Source of the DNA: Rhizoctonia solani
Lineage: Eukaryota; Basidiomycota; Agaricomycetes; Cantharellales; Ceratobasidiaceae
DNA length: 64,000 nt
Reading direction: 5' to 3'
NCBI RefSeq assembly: GCF_016906535.1
Contig: NC_057370.1
Span: 1,550,001-1,614,000 of the forward strand
The notes under the pieces were generated by a model, which ran no database searches, was not told the DNA's origin, and was given only the letters and a program-made list of their open reading frames with translations. The translations under genes were made by a program, and so were the position numbers. This document shows, piece after piece, positions 35,510 to 49,416 of this stretch (within the stretch, counting starts at the first letter, position 1; every line of letters begins with the position of its first letter).

Positions 35510-37031
35510 TTATTGTCTGATGGCAGAAAGCGAACTGAAGCGTCGGCTTGCGCGGAAATCAGGTCTTCCGAGGTCGAGGCACTGAGAACCGAATCAAATT
35601 AGTGCGCATTTAGTCGTGTTGAAATTACACATACCTCAAGCGGGACCACACCACGACGCCCGTTGCATTCGCACAGACCCCATCCGTCGTCATAGGCATG
35701 AAGGACAATCACCCAGTCACCATCACGGATATCAAGCCTGGACAACGAATGGTTATTACAACCTAAACCGAGCAACCGAATAACTTACTCGTCGGGAAGC
35801 GTGGGCTGGAAAGTCTGGATAACCCGCTTCTTGCCGCCGTTAGTTTGTGGGACAGCAAGATTCGAAGCCGGTACACCGGGTGCGGGCGTAGGTGCCTGAG
35901 GGTATGGGTTCGAGTAGGCGGACGGTCCGGGAGCATATGCGACAGGAGGCGGAGCAGGTGACACCATCCTTTGAGGTTGAATTTGGCTGGGGGCCGGGGA
36001 CGCACGCCCAGGTTGCCCGTATCCGTAGCCCATGGCAGCTGCACCCATTGTAGGATAGGGACCAGACATTGCACCATCGCTGTATTGACCGAACTGATTG
36101 TACGTCGGGTTCGGGGGAGCTGGGTAAACATCTGGTACAATACTGGGCAACGGCTTCTCCTTGTAGCTCACTGCAGGATCGCGAATGGGCTGAGCTCCCT
36201 TGAGATCTGCCTCGGAGACATTGGTGAATGGGAACGGAGAGCTGTCTGAAACGTCTGCGCCATAGTTTATTTCCCTGCGCTTTGCACGACGGCGGACCTG
36301 TACCCGTCGGAATATGAACGCGCCCGCAAGAAGAGCTGCCAATAGAGCGCCAATCACAATAAGGGCTAAAACTAGAGTTAGATCTGAGTGTATGATGAGA
36401 TACGGTCTACGCACCAATAATGCCTCCGCTCATATTGCTACCATCTTGCGTGGCGCTCCCTGCATTGGAAGCTACTCCAGTTGCTGTTGCGCTCGCACTC
36501 GTAGATATGGACGCAGATGCCGTAACAATTATGCTATTAGTCTTAGTCGTCGGGGCAACATCGGGGGTATTTGACGTCTCTGGGGTCGTGAGTGAGAGGA
36601 GGGAAGATGTCGAAGGTGTTGGTGGGATAACTAGGCTTGACAGCGAAGTGACGGGCTCTGCGGTAGACGTCGAAGAAGTGGTTGTGGTTGTGGTTGGAGT
36701 AGCGCTTGTAGTTGTGGTTGTCACTGGGGGGATTAGAACCGCAGTCGGGGAGACAATTACTGTGGTTGAAGTCGACACTACGAGACTAGTGAGTCCGGGA
36801 ACTATAGGGACGGGCGGAAGGATTGGGCTCTGAGTAGTTGTAGTGGAAGCAACAGGCTCTGGTACTGTGGGCAAGGTTGGTGCAATGACAGCTGTTGACG
36901 AGGTAGATGTCCTTGGTTGTAGGGCCTCAGAGATCTCTGAAAAAGACAAAATATTAGCTCAACTTGTTGCTAGTTGTCGGCTATGACGTTGGCTCACCAC
37001 TAAGGAGAAGTTGGCGGGGGACGACAGGCAT
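35510..37031 (-). CDS. Single-pass membrane protein with mucin-like ectodomain and C-terminal SH3 (Fus1-like)
   Basis: The start is taken at the ATG at 37031 (MPVVPRQLLLS), joined by a GTGAGC...TCAG intron to EISEALQPRTSTSSTAV. About 160 residues follow that are dominated by Ser, Thr, Val and Pro, a heavily O-glycosylatable ectodomain. One membrane span (IIGALVLALIVIGALLAALL) is followed by a basic stop-transfer (RRVQVRRRAKRRE). The cytoplasmic part is Pro/Tyr/Gly-rich (YGYGQPGRASPAPS), and the C-terminal SH3 domain reads VIQTFQPTLPDELDIRDGDW, VIVLHAYDDGWGLCE, GRRGVVPLE. There is no cleavable signal peptide. Yeast Fus1 (cell fusion) and Sho1-type sensors share this order. I infer a polarity or signalling role but not the exact orthologue. 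Confidence 0.75.
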
Positions 37032-37549
37032 TGTTAGTTAAACGAGTGGTGGTTTGGTTGGGATGGAAAAGTCGATTTAATAGTACTAGGAACGTCAAGC
37101 TCCTGTGAAGTCTAAGGCGAGCAGACGACGGGGGCAATAAGAGAGAGCGACGAACCAACCGGAGTGGAGTGGAAGACCGGCCTGAGAGGTTGTGTAACTC
37201 ACAGCAAATTCTAATACCACTCAGCGCGTGGCATTTCCCTGGTAACCGGCCAAATCTAGCTAGAATCACCGTATATGGGTTCAAGCATCATTTATTCAAT
37301 CAAAAAATATACGACACTGTTCGTTCGTAGTTAATGGGCACGACAATGTTCCGTGATTCCTGTCCCAGCCCTATCAGGAGTTGTGCATATATTTATAGAA
37401 AACCTCGTTTTTGGTCAACGGCCAAAACCCGGTTTCGATTACGCAATCATAGATCTTCACCTCGGTGTCGCAACTTTCACAGCTCTTCTCCGTAACATAG
37501 CCAGCTCCAATCGACCGCCAACATCTCCACGCAACTCGTGCTAATTCAG
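37032..37549. promoter_or_regulatory. Divergent promoter region, SH3 protein / PAM17
   Basis: About 520 bp between opposing start codons. Short open frames here have no family resemblance and are taken as chance. Confidence 0.35.
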
Positions 37550-38484
37550 ATGCACCCGGTACTCCGTGTCCGGTCTGGCAACGTCCTAGTTTCGAATGCG
37601 TTCGTTCGACACACGCCAATAATTCCTAAAGTCGGCCTCAAGAATATCCGATTATCCAGTACCACCGCATCTCCCAATGAGGCATCTCTTAGTTGGCCCG
37701 AATATTTGACTATTCGAAAGAAGAAGAGGAGATGGGAAGTTGTGAGTGCATCATCCTCGTAGCTCAACTACTCTCATTGTGTCATTCAGGCAACGACTAT
37801 TCCCAGCACATTTCTAGCGCTCACTCTGGGGTTATCGTATTTTGGTTCTATTGAAAGTGACCCGTCTTCACTGATCTTCGGAGTCGAACCTATCTATATC
37901 TATGGCGTGGCGACAATGGGATGCGGAGGTGAGCCGGATTTCTCTAATTTTGGGTCAAATTGAACTGAGTTTTTTAATCACGTTTACAGGCCTTGGATAC
38001 TTACTCGGTGGGTGTTGTGAACAACTGTCATGAATATCATTTAGTGACAACCCCATCTCCAACGCCAGGTCCCGTTGGTGAGTGATTTTCATTGAACATC
38101 AATGCGTCAAAGTTTCACACGTAGATAGTTGGCAATTCTCTGTGGAGGATGACCCACCGCCAAATCTTACCGCGAATCGAAGCCCGCGATGTACAATTCT
38201 ACCAACACATTGTCAAAAACCGGGTTGACCCATCACGTCAAACTGCTACGTGCGTATTTCACTTGTTCGGCCCCCAAATTAATTCGCTCAATGACTGCCC
38301 GCTTAGTAACCCTGTCCCCGATTTTTATGGTGGGTAATGAGCATCAAACATCGTACTTCTCAAGGTAATCTTACTTGGTTCTTGATTTAATCTAGGTGAG
38401 AAGATAGGCTCCCTCCGTGATTATAGGCAGTGGTTGCGTGATCAAGCTAGATACAAAAGAAAAGCGCAGTGGCCAGAAGAATAG
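37550..38484 (+). CDS. PAM17: Presequence translocase-associated motor subunit PAM17
   Basis: Mitochondrial inner-membrane protein of the TIM23 import motor. The start is the ATG at 37550 (MHPVLRVRSGNVLVS), an Arg-rich presequence-like N-terminus. Then SWPEYLTIRKKKRRWE, an intron, TM1 (TFLALTLGLSYFGS), IFGVEPIYIYGVATMGCGGL with TM2 and GYLLGPVVGNSLWRMTHRQI, followed by EARDVQFYQHIVKNRVDPSR and [20 protein letters not shown] ending KAQWPEE at 38484. Five or six short introns. The HIVKNRVDPS and [13 protein letters not shown] blocks are diagnostic. Confidence 0.92.
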
Positions 38485-39259
38485 AGAAATGGATGTATTT
38501 GTTCGTATGCGTCAATCAACCAACTCAACTTCCATCCGCCCGTCTGATGCGTGTCGCTTGAGAAGCCGACCAACACTTGAGCTATTCGGGAGTAGGCATT
38601 CTTTTTTCAGCAATGATGAATAAACAACCGGCCGACGCATAAATGTTGTTTCCTTTCTTCATACGATTTTTGTTGATGTTGATGCGGTTCCTTAGATTGC
38701 CTAGTATATCAATGGCTTAACATCCCAACATCCCAGCTATTCTTGCATGTTTTAGGTGGCTTTGAGGTACGTCGGTAGTTGGTCAACGAGCACCGCCTGT
38801 GCCTGATACACCACAGTGGATCGACCGACTTGAATCTCCCTTGTCACATATCAGGTCAACCTGGATTTCATTGACAAGATGTTTTCTTCCGCTAGACCCA
38901 ATAAGGAAGGATCACGATCACGTGTAATTTCGATCCAATTGATTGGAGAGGACTCGGGCCCCAATGTCAGGGAATTGTTTCCTACCCGAGGATCCTTCTA
39001 CCCTTTCTACATATACCTGTCAGATGTCGCTGGACTTTCGGCAACAACCACTGCGGGAGTGTTCAAAAGAGGGACGCCGGCGGGTTCATGTTCGGGTTCG
39101 GAGCCTTGGAATAACTCTCATAACGATCTTACACCCCTTTGACGCCCCCCCGACGACTGATCTGCGCCCAGTAAAAGGTCAACTGACTCGGTCCAACTAC
39201 CTTTTCATCTCTGCAATCGATTCCGCCATTTCTTTTCTCTTACGACTCCCTATTCCATA
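38485..39259. other. Intergenic, nothing recognised
   Basis: 3' flank of PAM17 and promoter of the next gene, both plus. Open frames near 38879-39260 have no recognisable domain and do not join to the next gene by clear splice sites. Confidence 0.4.
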
Positions 39260-40552
39260 ATGAGACTCGCGCTGGGCACGAGTTGGCTAATGCTCGCCGC
39301 GGTTGAAGCTTGGGCTGCCCCAGCACTTGTTCGCCGGAGTATACTGTTGGCTGAACGATCTGTCGACTACGACCACACACGAGTATACGATGCTTGTGCA
39401 GATGGACAGTCCGTCTGCCTGGTTGCACGACAGGGCCTAAATGAGCCCGTGAGTATTATCCCTTCTTTCATTCATCACGCTAGGGGATATGTTTATGCTC
39501 AATTTTTCTTCTTGACCTTGTTCAACAGCCATTAACCCCACCGCATGTATCTTCCAGCACTACGAGCTCATTTTCTTCGGGCTCGGCGACCGACGCATTC
39601 TCGGGATATTCATCAACCAACATTCCATTGTCGCCGCAACCAACACCTTCAGCAAACGAATCCAATGGTTGGCAGCTCCAGAACCTCGCCGCGCAATCTA
39701 ACTCTAGGTATGTTTGGGCCCTCATAAACATTAAATAACATTTAATTTATCTGGCTTCTGCTTCTCAGCCCAGATACAGACGAGTCCCACAGCAATCTGC
39801 GAACTATAGGCATTATAGGCGGCTTCCTCGCTGGCACTGCACTAGTCGCCATTATCTGCATTATCCTCATCCTCATTCGCAACCAGCGACTACGAGGGTC
39901 CAATCCTTCGTCAAGCTTCAGATCCCGCTCTCGAACCCGTTCCAGTGTTCGTCCACCCCCTACGTCATTCATGTCTCAGCCATATGGCGAGCCCCTCGTG
40001 CGCCCTCCCCCTCTGCGGATACACACCGGTGATGCTATGACTGCCATAACCGCTGCATCTCATGACATGACGACCGCTGGGACGCTGGGCCACCACAGCT
40101 CTGGGATGCACCAATTTCCAGTGGTCGGGCCGGGATCTGCGTCCTCCCGCACGACAAGCTTTGGGCCACATTCGTCGAGTGCCTCAACTGGCGGATCAAA
40201 CGTTCCACGCCGGCCGCCACAGATACCCAGTCTGGGCTTATCTCATCCCCGTCCATTGTTGCGTTCATTTGGGAGCATCTTCTCGTACCATGCTTCAACA
40301 GGACATCCAACGCCAACTCCTACTCGACCGACGTCGGGCAGGGAGAGAGAGGAGCGCGAGGATACTACCGAGTCTTCGACGAACGGCTCGCATACTTTAG
40401 CTGTCACCGAGGAGAATGTCAGATCAGAAGACTATACCCGGACTGAGGAAACCGGGCATACCGAAGATGTCACACGGACAGTGGAAACAGCACATAGCGG
40501 CCCGGCCGGAGTTTCGGCCTGTGTTCAGCCAAAAACATCCTCGGAAGCCTGA
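39260..40552 (+). CDS. Secreted-entry single-pass membrane protein, unknown function
   Basis: The start at 39260 opens a good signal peptide (MRLALGTSWLMLAAVEAWAA, then PALVRR). The ectodomain has CADGQSVCLVARQGLNEP, then after an intron a Ser/Thr/Pro-rich stretch and NWQLQ-like sequence. After a second intron a span LRTIGIIGGFLAGTALVAII (with CIILILI) is followed by a basic RNQRLRGS. The cytoplasmic tail is long and disordered: RSRSRTRSSVRPPPTSF, many Gly/Ser/Pro, and an acidic, Thr/Glu-rich end (EETGHTEDVTRTVETAHSG). Introns at about 39448-39530 and 39707-39770 fit GT-AG. I do not recognise the family. The layout suggests a cell-surface sensor or anchor, which is inference. Confidence 0.65.
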
Positions 40553-40953
40553 TATTTCTTGCTCTTTTTTGTTTGTTTATTGGTTCGTTTTTGGTCTCGG
40601 ACATACAGGCCTTGATTTTTTATTACTCATTGGATATTATCCTGCTTTCCACATGTACTAGTACCACAAGTTTTCGACACGTGTAGTTGTTTGTTAATAC
40701 AAATTAATAGTAAATGGTTCAATATCGTATTTGCTCTTGTTCCATGAAATGAAAGCTGCATTTGGGATAGTTTTCTTTACGGCGCTTAGCTTGATCCATG
40801 ATCAGTTCTGGGTTCTCTCGATTGCAAGACCGACGTCATTGAATAAGGTGATCTCATAGTTGACTGAACTGCCCGCAGGAATCTATAAATTGCTTGCCGG
40901 CTCGACGGGAGACATGAATTCGGCCTCTCTACACTGAACAAGGGACTTTTGCC
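40553..40953. other. Intergenic spacer
   Basis: 3' flank and promoter between two plus-strand genes. AT-rich near 40690-40730 with no coding signal. Confidence 0.45.
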
Positions 40954-42594
40954 ATGTTGCGAATGACCACAAACTTGGGTGCTCGACGCACCTTTTCAAT
41001 CTTCGCTTCTCGTAACCTCGCACGAGCGCCTATACCCGTATACTACCGCCCTGCTTTGACGGTACTTGCTACCCGTGGAGTGGCGGATGACATCAAGAAC
41101 AAAGCAAAGGAAGTGGCTAAAGATCCAAGCACCGTGCTTCGGTCCGCCACCGATGAGCTGAAAACCGTTGGAGGAGACTTGGCCAAGACGATTGCCGGGA
41201 ATGTGCAAAGGGATCTTCCTACTGACAACAATGACCCCACATCTATTACGCGCGAACGTAAGTGTTTCAAGTTGTGACTAAACATGGGATTGTTAAGCTA
41301 ATATATGCGTAGTGTCTGGTAGCTCTAAATCTGAACACGGAGGATTAAAGGAAGATTTTGTATCTATCACACGGGACATTGCTGTCACAGTTCCCGATCC
41401 AGCTATGAAAGTGGGTCTTGCGGGTGCGTAAAAATATCTTAAAGTTAGACTCTTTCCGTTAATCCATCATTTCAGGAGGGATACCGTACATCGGAACGGC
41501 ACTAGCCTCGGTTTACTATGCTCGTCAAGCAGCCCAGGCCATGGCTGGTAAGTGATTACCGCAATTCACGTACTACTTGAGTAATTCGGCATGACAGGCC
41601 AGTTGCACGGCGTCGATGTTGAAACATCATTGCAACTTCTCAATCAAATCCAACACGTGCAAGTCACGTATGGTGCCGTATTGCTTGGTTTCTTGGGTGC
41701 CATCCATTGGGGCCTGGAGTTTGCCAAGTTTGGTGGGGAAAAAGGTGTGTTGTCTCTTTGAATAGCTACCGCTGCAAGAATCGAATTACGAAAAATCGTA
41801 ACTTAGGTTATAAACGATTGGCACTTGGAGTTGCGCCCGTATTGTATGCGTGGCCGACGCTGAGTTTGACGCCCGAGGTTGCTCTGGCAGCTCAGTGGGC
41901 CGGGTTTACTGCTTTCGTAAGTGCTATTATCGTGGTGGAATTTACCGAATAACATATGCTTTTTCAGTGGTGGGCCGATTCAAAGGCAACTTCTGCTGGT
42001 TGGAGTAAGTCTATGCGATAACAACATTATATTATTACTAAATATGAGACCACAGCGCCCAAGTGGTACTCTCAGGTAAATACCGGAGTATAAATGATTA
42101 TCTAGAGTAACTAACGAGTATTAAAGTACCGGTTCTATTTGTCAATACTTGTGGGCGGTTGCATAATTGGCACACTGGCGGGGACAAACTACTTTGGGCC
42201 AGCTTCGAGTTTCAAGATCGATGAAGGCAAACTACACAAGTTAGATCAAACCGCTGCCAAAGGTTCGTTGGGAGGATTAGCTACCAAGGGTACGTGATTC
42301 GTTCAAGTTTCGCAATGTAATCGACTGAGGTGATGGCTAGGCGGCCGCAAGGAAGGAGAACTCTCTGCAGACAAGACCGAGGGTATCGAGGCACTTCCGG
42401 CTGAAGAAGGCTCAGACGGCTATGTGGTTATCAAGAAGAAGGTGCAACCTGAAGAAGGCAAGGAGGGAGACAATAAGCCAGAGAATCAGACCAGTGATGC
42501 CCGCAAACAGGAGGCTCAGGCCCAGAAGGATAATAAACAAGATCAAGGAAAGGCCGGAAGCGTTCGCAGGGGAGAAAATGCAATAAAGAAATAA
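40954..42594 (+). CDS. DUF3429 (TMEM69-like) mitochondrial membrane protein
   Basis: The start at 40954 gives an Arg-rich amphipathic leader (MLRMTTNLGARRTFSIFASR), a likely mitochondrial presequence. A helical linker (ADDIKNKAKEVAKDPSTVLR) precedes the DUF3429 domain: VPDPAMKVGLAGGIPYIGTA, LASVYYARQAAQAM, VQVTYGAVLLGFLGAIHWGL, RLALGVAPVLYAWPTLSLTP, LAAQWAGFTAFWWAD and RFYLSILVGGCIIGTLAG. The PA..GLAG.IP and YGA..L.FLG..HWG motifs match TMEM69-type proteins. The C-terminus is hydrophilic and rich in Lys, Glu and Gln, ending ENAIKK. About eight small introns. The biochemical role of the family is unclear. Confidence 0.8.
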
Positions 42595-43064
42595 TGAATG
42601 AAAGACAGTCGCAATGAAATAACCATGTATTACAAGCGCATTATATTCGGTACTAATGTAGCTCGAGTATTGTTGTTTCGTGTATAATTAGGCTCGGTAG
42701 CCACATGGCTGACCGCAATGATGTAATGGATAGGGATCTGCAGGATGATATAGCAGGGTTCTAAATATGGCTGGTGACGGTATGGAGGATCAATTGGTCT
42801 CGTAAAATAATAACGTGAGAGCCATTACAATTGAGTGTAATTCCTTACACAACAACGACATCACCTGGGCAATCGCGGCCTCCACACTATTTTTCTTCGC
42901 TGACGCGGTGCTCCAGTGCTCCGTCCGCTCCTCTTCGTTCCAGACCTCAGTTGCGGTCACCTTTCGGCATCTGAAACTGTTATTTGCTTGACCCCAACGG
43001 CCACAGGTATACATATCACTTGTGGGTAGACTCCAAGTTTCCTTCGCCCTTTGACCGGTCTAAC
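42595..43064. promoter_or_regulatory. Upstream region of the PX-protein gene
   Basis: 470 bp between two plus-strand genes. Holds the 3' flank of the DUF3429 gene and the promoter or leader of the next. No clear TATA element. Confidence 0.35.
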
Positions 43065-46000
43065 ATGCTGTCTGTGCTATTTCCTAGGCATCACCGCAAC
43101 CACTCGCCACAGTGGACACACAGGGCAGCAGCGACTAGTGCAGTGACAACCACAACTATCACAGGTACAGCCATGGGTGGAGCCAATGACGATTCTGCAT
43201 TGCCATCCCCAATCTCGCCGACGTCCGGTCAGGCTAGTCTGAGCCAACCCATGGGTGCATTGAATTCTGCATCCCAATCGCAATCCCACGCACCAGAGAT
43301 CCATGCAGACACGAAACCTGGGAATCAATCGGTGCGGCCATCCCTCAACACTCAAGCCACGACAAGCAGCGCGGACAGTTTTGCATCGGCTGTGAGCACT
43401 CCGGTTAGTGCACGACCTGACAAGCCAGGTCGAGCACCTCCTCCTATCCCCATCGATCCCGCATCGGATGTGCCCAAAGAAGAGTTACTTACTCCTGTAT
43501 CCCAAACAAACGGACATAACAGCTACGACCAACCTGGGGCCAAATCTACCACTGGTCGGGCTATCACACACAATCTCGACTCGCCCGATGACTTGCAGAC
43601 CCTAACGCCACTCCGTGCTCATTATCTCAAGAAGACCCTCATATCTTTACAATTCTCTGAGGAGCTCAAGTTACTTACAACTCAGCCGTCCAATCCAAAC
43701 GTTTCGACACTTTCATACCTCGGCGCTCCGTTCACAACGCTCCCACGAGATGTCCCTCGACAGGATCTACCATTTTTACGCTTTATGTTCCGACAGTTCG
43801 CACTTACATTCCCATTCCTGGCCGCAGCACCCAAAGATTTCTTCCCCAGCAAACTACAGCCATTCATTGCTTCAGTGGTTGCCCGAAACCTTTCGTCCGC
43901 GACCAATTTGTTAGAGGGGGATGACGAAGCACAAGCAAATGATGGTCAGCAAATGCTAAGCAAGGCCGAAAAACATCTCTCGCTACTCTTTGGGGCTTCA
44001 ATGAAGCTTGTTGAGAACGAGGAAGTTGTACGACTTAGTCAAGCCGACTTGGCTCGAATCGAGAAAGCGGCTGAACGGCGCCGAAGGAAGGCTGAAGCCG
44101 CGGGAGGCAAGAGACCCGAAGTGTTTGATATCAACGTTATTGCTGTTCGTGCTGTCACAGATAAGGGGAGGGTGAGGTCAAAAGTCCATGAGGTAGGTGT
44201 ATACTCATGATTTCGCATTCATATTACTGAGTGATTCCAAAGGAATTCGTCATTAGGACACGACGCACGGGACAGCCAGACGTATTTGTCTCTAGGAGAT
44301 ACGGTGACTTTAAATCTCTTGCTGACGAGGTGGGAACATTCTAGCATATTGTAAACTTGGGCTCATTGCATGATTAGCTTCGGAAACATCATCCGATGGA
44401 GGAAATTCGCCCTCCACCACCAAAAGATCGCAGTCAAGTAGTAGTGTCAACTCCCACAAATAACGGATTCTCCATTCGCTCATATTTATATGGGAGTGGG
44501 ACTGGTGCCTCCGCCCCGACTTCGGGTGCCCCAACATCTCCAGTCCCTACTAATGACTCGGTCGAGACTCTTGGATCGCTTGGGTCGCCTACATCGGCAT
44601 CTATGCAATCCCAGTCCCTCTCTCGCGAGAAAAACCGCTTGACTTTGCGAGGATATTTGCATGGGCTTTTATCTCACTCTTCGGTTATCGCAAGTTCTCC
44701 AGTGCTACGCAGCTTCCTCCTAAGCGGCCCAATCCGTCTAACTGATGAGGAACGCCGTGATTCCGAGCGCCGTGAAGAGGCAGACAGGGTTCGTGACGAA
44801 GGAAAGAAAAAGTTTGCCGAGGAAATTGCTGCACGCATCGAAGCTCTAAGGGGGGCTGTGAGAGGGGTTCGAGGGGATATGATGGGTGCCGGTAAGCGAT
44901 TTTATTAAACAGAGTTTATTCAATGACAAACTTTCTATTAGACGGTCTCAGTCGTATTTTTGCTACTATCAAAGCGACCCAGGATGTACGCGACTTACCA
45001 GCGGACTACAAGGCTGTATTAGAATGGGCACGCATCTCGTAAGTTCCAAACTAATTTCAAGATAAACAAATTGTTGATGAGATGTTAGGCTTGCTTCTAC
45101 GATATTCCAACACCTTGTTGCGGCCGATTCTGCATCAGAGACATTGGCGAATCTCAAGCGTTTGCACGGACTGATGCCTTACTTCGTAATGAAGGGGATT
45201 CTCAAAGTCAGCAATCCCATGGCAATGATTAGAGGTAAATGCCCCCAGATCGAATATCGATATGCTATCTAACAATCGAACAGGGATGCTTGACCTGTTC
45301 CTAGCAACTCCATTCGGCGGGAAGAGTTTACTTCAGAGGTAAGCTCATCATGTACTTTTTTGTCACTTAGCTTAACAGCATCCCGGACTTAGAATGTTTA
45401 CAAGCTCGCTCTCTGAAGAAGTAAGGGCGCTGCAAGAGGATATTCAAGCCGTCGAGGATAAGGTCGATGACCCGATACTCTGCGAAAAAATAAAGCAATT
45501 TATCAATGCACCTTCGGACGTCCAGAAAGTCTTCAAGGCCGACGCAGCGGCTGAGAAATTGAATATCATCTCGGTCATCCTACGATCGGAAGCCCCACCG
45601 ACACTCAATAGACCACAGCTTCAGCGTGTGATGAGAGCCAACCGAGCTCACGCGGAGTATATGCGTCATAAGGCAGACTTGAGCGATTCGGATGAGGACG
45701 AAGGGCCACAAAACGAGGATGCGTGGTTGTTTGAAGATTTGACGGTTTTGCTCAAGTTATATGCACGTCTTAGAGACCGCGAACAATTGATTGCCCTGAT
45801 ATTCGAGGCAAGTAATCTTGTCAAATTCTGTGGGTTTGATGTTGACTTACAGCCAACAGGGCACTACTTCCGAATTGCTGAAAGATATCATTACAATTTT
45901 CTATACGCCACTCGCACAAGTTTACAAAGCTGCCAGCATTGCCGACTCCCTTGGAGATTTGCAGAACTTTATCAATGATCTAATTAGAACAGTTGAACAG

Positions 46001-46988
46001 ATAGACGAATGTGAGCGCTATTTGTTTCGCCTGGGGCACGTCATTAACGCCGTCTCTCCAGTGGGCCAATTAAACCCTCATCGTACTGTACAAGCATTTA
46101 TCGACCTAGTTGCAAGACACGAACAAGCATTCTACTCATTTGTCCACAAAGTTCATTCCAAGGGCGAGGGTTTATTCGATAGCCTCATGAAGTGGATTGA
46201 GTTGTTCATTGGACTCATGCGCGAGGGCCTCGGAAACCCCATCAGCATGGAGTTTATCCTGCCTCACGCCGGAGGCGAGGAACGAGCACAACTCATTCGA
46301 GAGATCGACTCTGTCGCGCTATACCACTACAAACTGAAACTGGCACACGAAGACAAGATCCGGAAGCGATTTGGACGAAGTGCGAATGCCAATGCCAGTG
46401 TTGAGGACCAGGAAGAGGCCGCTGCTCAAGAGTTTATGGCTGACCTCGCGCGCGATATGCAATTCAGTGATGTCGTTCGGGGAGATGCTGGTGAAATTGC
46501 CGCAATGGATTCAGGGAGTGGTAGCAGCGAGTATGACAGCGATGAGACTGACGAGACCGATTCTACGGAAGAATCCGACTCGGGCTCTGGAACAGGAACT
46601 GCTGAGAGTGTGGGGGATAGAATACCTCCTCACTCTGCACCACTACCACGCCAGGCGCCAACAAAGGGCCGCGCATCACTTGATGTCCCCTCTCCTTCAA
46701 GGCCTAGCGGTCACTCGGGATTGCGCCATACACGGTCGTTCAGTCATGAACAACGCTCTCATACCAAGAAAGAGTCTGCAGGAGGACGTGCCCCGCTTCG
46801 TTCATCACCGACTCCTCAACGTCGTCGAAAAGCACCACAGATACTTAAGGAGCCTGAGCTAAAACTGCTGCCAGAGCTGCTTCCCCTTTTTGTCGAACTT
46901 GTGAGTTTGTGGCTTAGATTTCTATCGAATAACCGTACTTACTTTACATTCACAGGTTCGACCTACACTCCAGCCACGTTCAGTTTAA
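43065..46988 (+). CDS. LEC1: PX domain protein with PXB and DUF3818 domains (yeast YPR097W/Lec1 type)
   Basis: Lipid-binding protein of the family of yeast Lec1, linked to sterol and lipid-droplet distribution. The start at 43065 (MLSVLFPRHHRNHSP) opens a long disordered N-terminus. The PX-associated domain starts near 43600 (LTPLRAHYLKKTLISLQFSE; LPFLRFMFRQFALTFPFLAA). The PX domain follows (EEFVIRTRRTGQPDVFVSRR, YGDFKSLADELRKHHP), with a Ser/Pro insertion. DUF3818 spans about 45250-46350 (FLATPFGGKSLLQRMF; LQRVMRANRAHAEYMRHKAD; FEDLTVLLKLYARLRDREQL; YTPLAQVYKAASIADSLGDL; TVQAFIDLVARHEQAFYSFV). An acidic DETDETDSTEESDSG tract and a helical ELKLLPELLPLFVEL precede the end at 46988. Size above 1000 residues is normal. 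Confidence 0.88.
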
Positions 46989-47271
46989 TTTTTCTTACAT
47001 CGTGATCTTGATTAATCAACTTACTTGGCTATTATTCTATGGGGCTATGCATTCTACCCCCGTGCAATTGATATGATATGTACTACTTTGTATTCTCATC
47101 TTTGGATAGACGATTTGACCTGGTTTATTTTCCCTCGATACGTAATGAAGTATTAGATGAATCATTCCACAAGGTTTACGACGTAGCGACAAGCGGTGGT
47201 AAGCAAGGAGCAGAAGATGTACATGAGAGAGCAAAGCGAACAAGACCCGAAACCTGCATCACTATCTAGAG

Positions 47272-49119
<1,848 letters not shown>

Positions 49120-49416
49120 GATGGGTTAGAGGAAAGAAAGTGCGGTCGGGATGCAGGCTCTTGACACGACAAGTACGTGACTCCTTGGCGACCGGCGCTT
49201 GTGTCTCATGTAATCCGGGGCCCCTTCATAATTACCACATATAGGTGCTGAACGCTTGTTACCTGCCAACATCCCTTTTAACGCTAAACACTCAAACGGC
49301 CAGATGTCTGGCCTATAAGGGATCAGGTCCCTGTATTGGTTTATCTTGTCTGTCTCTTGTATCCCGACATAACTACGATATCGAGTTCAGATAGGTTGTG
49401 AACTAGTACTTCAGAG
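49120..49416. promoter_or_regulatory. Divergent promoter region, NDR kinase / STB6-like gene
   Basis: 297 bp between opposing start codons. No clear TATA box. Confidence 0.35.
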
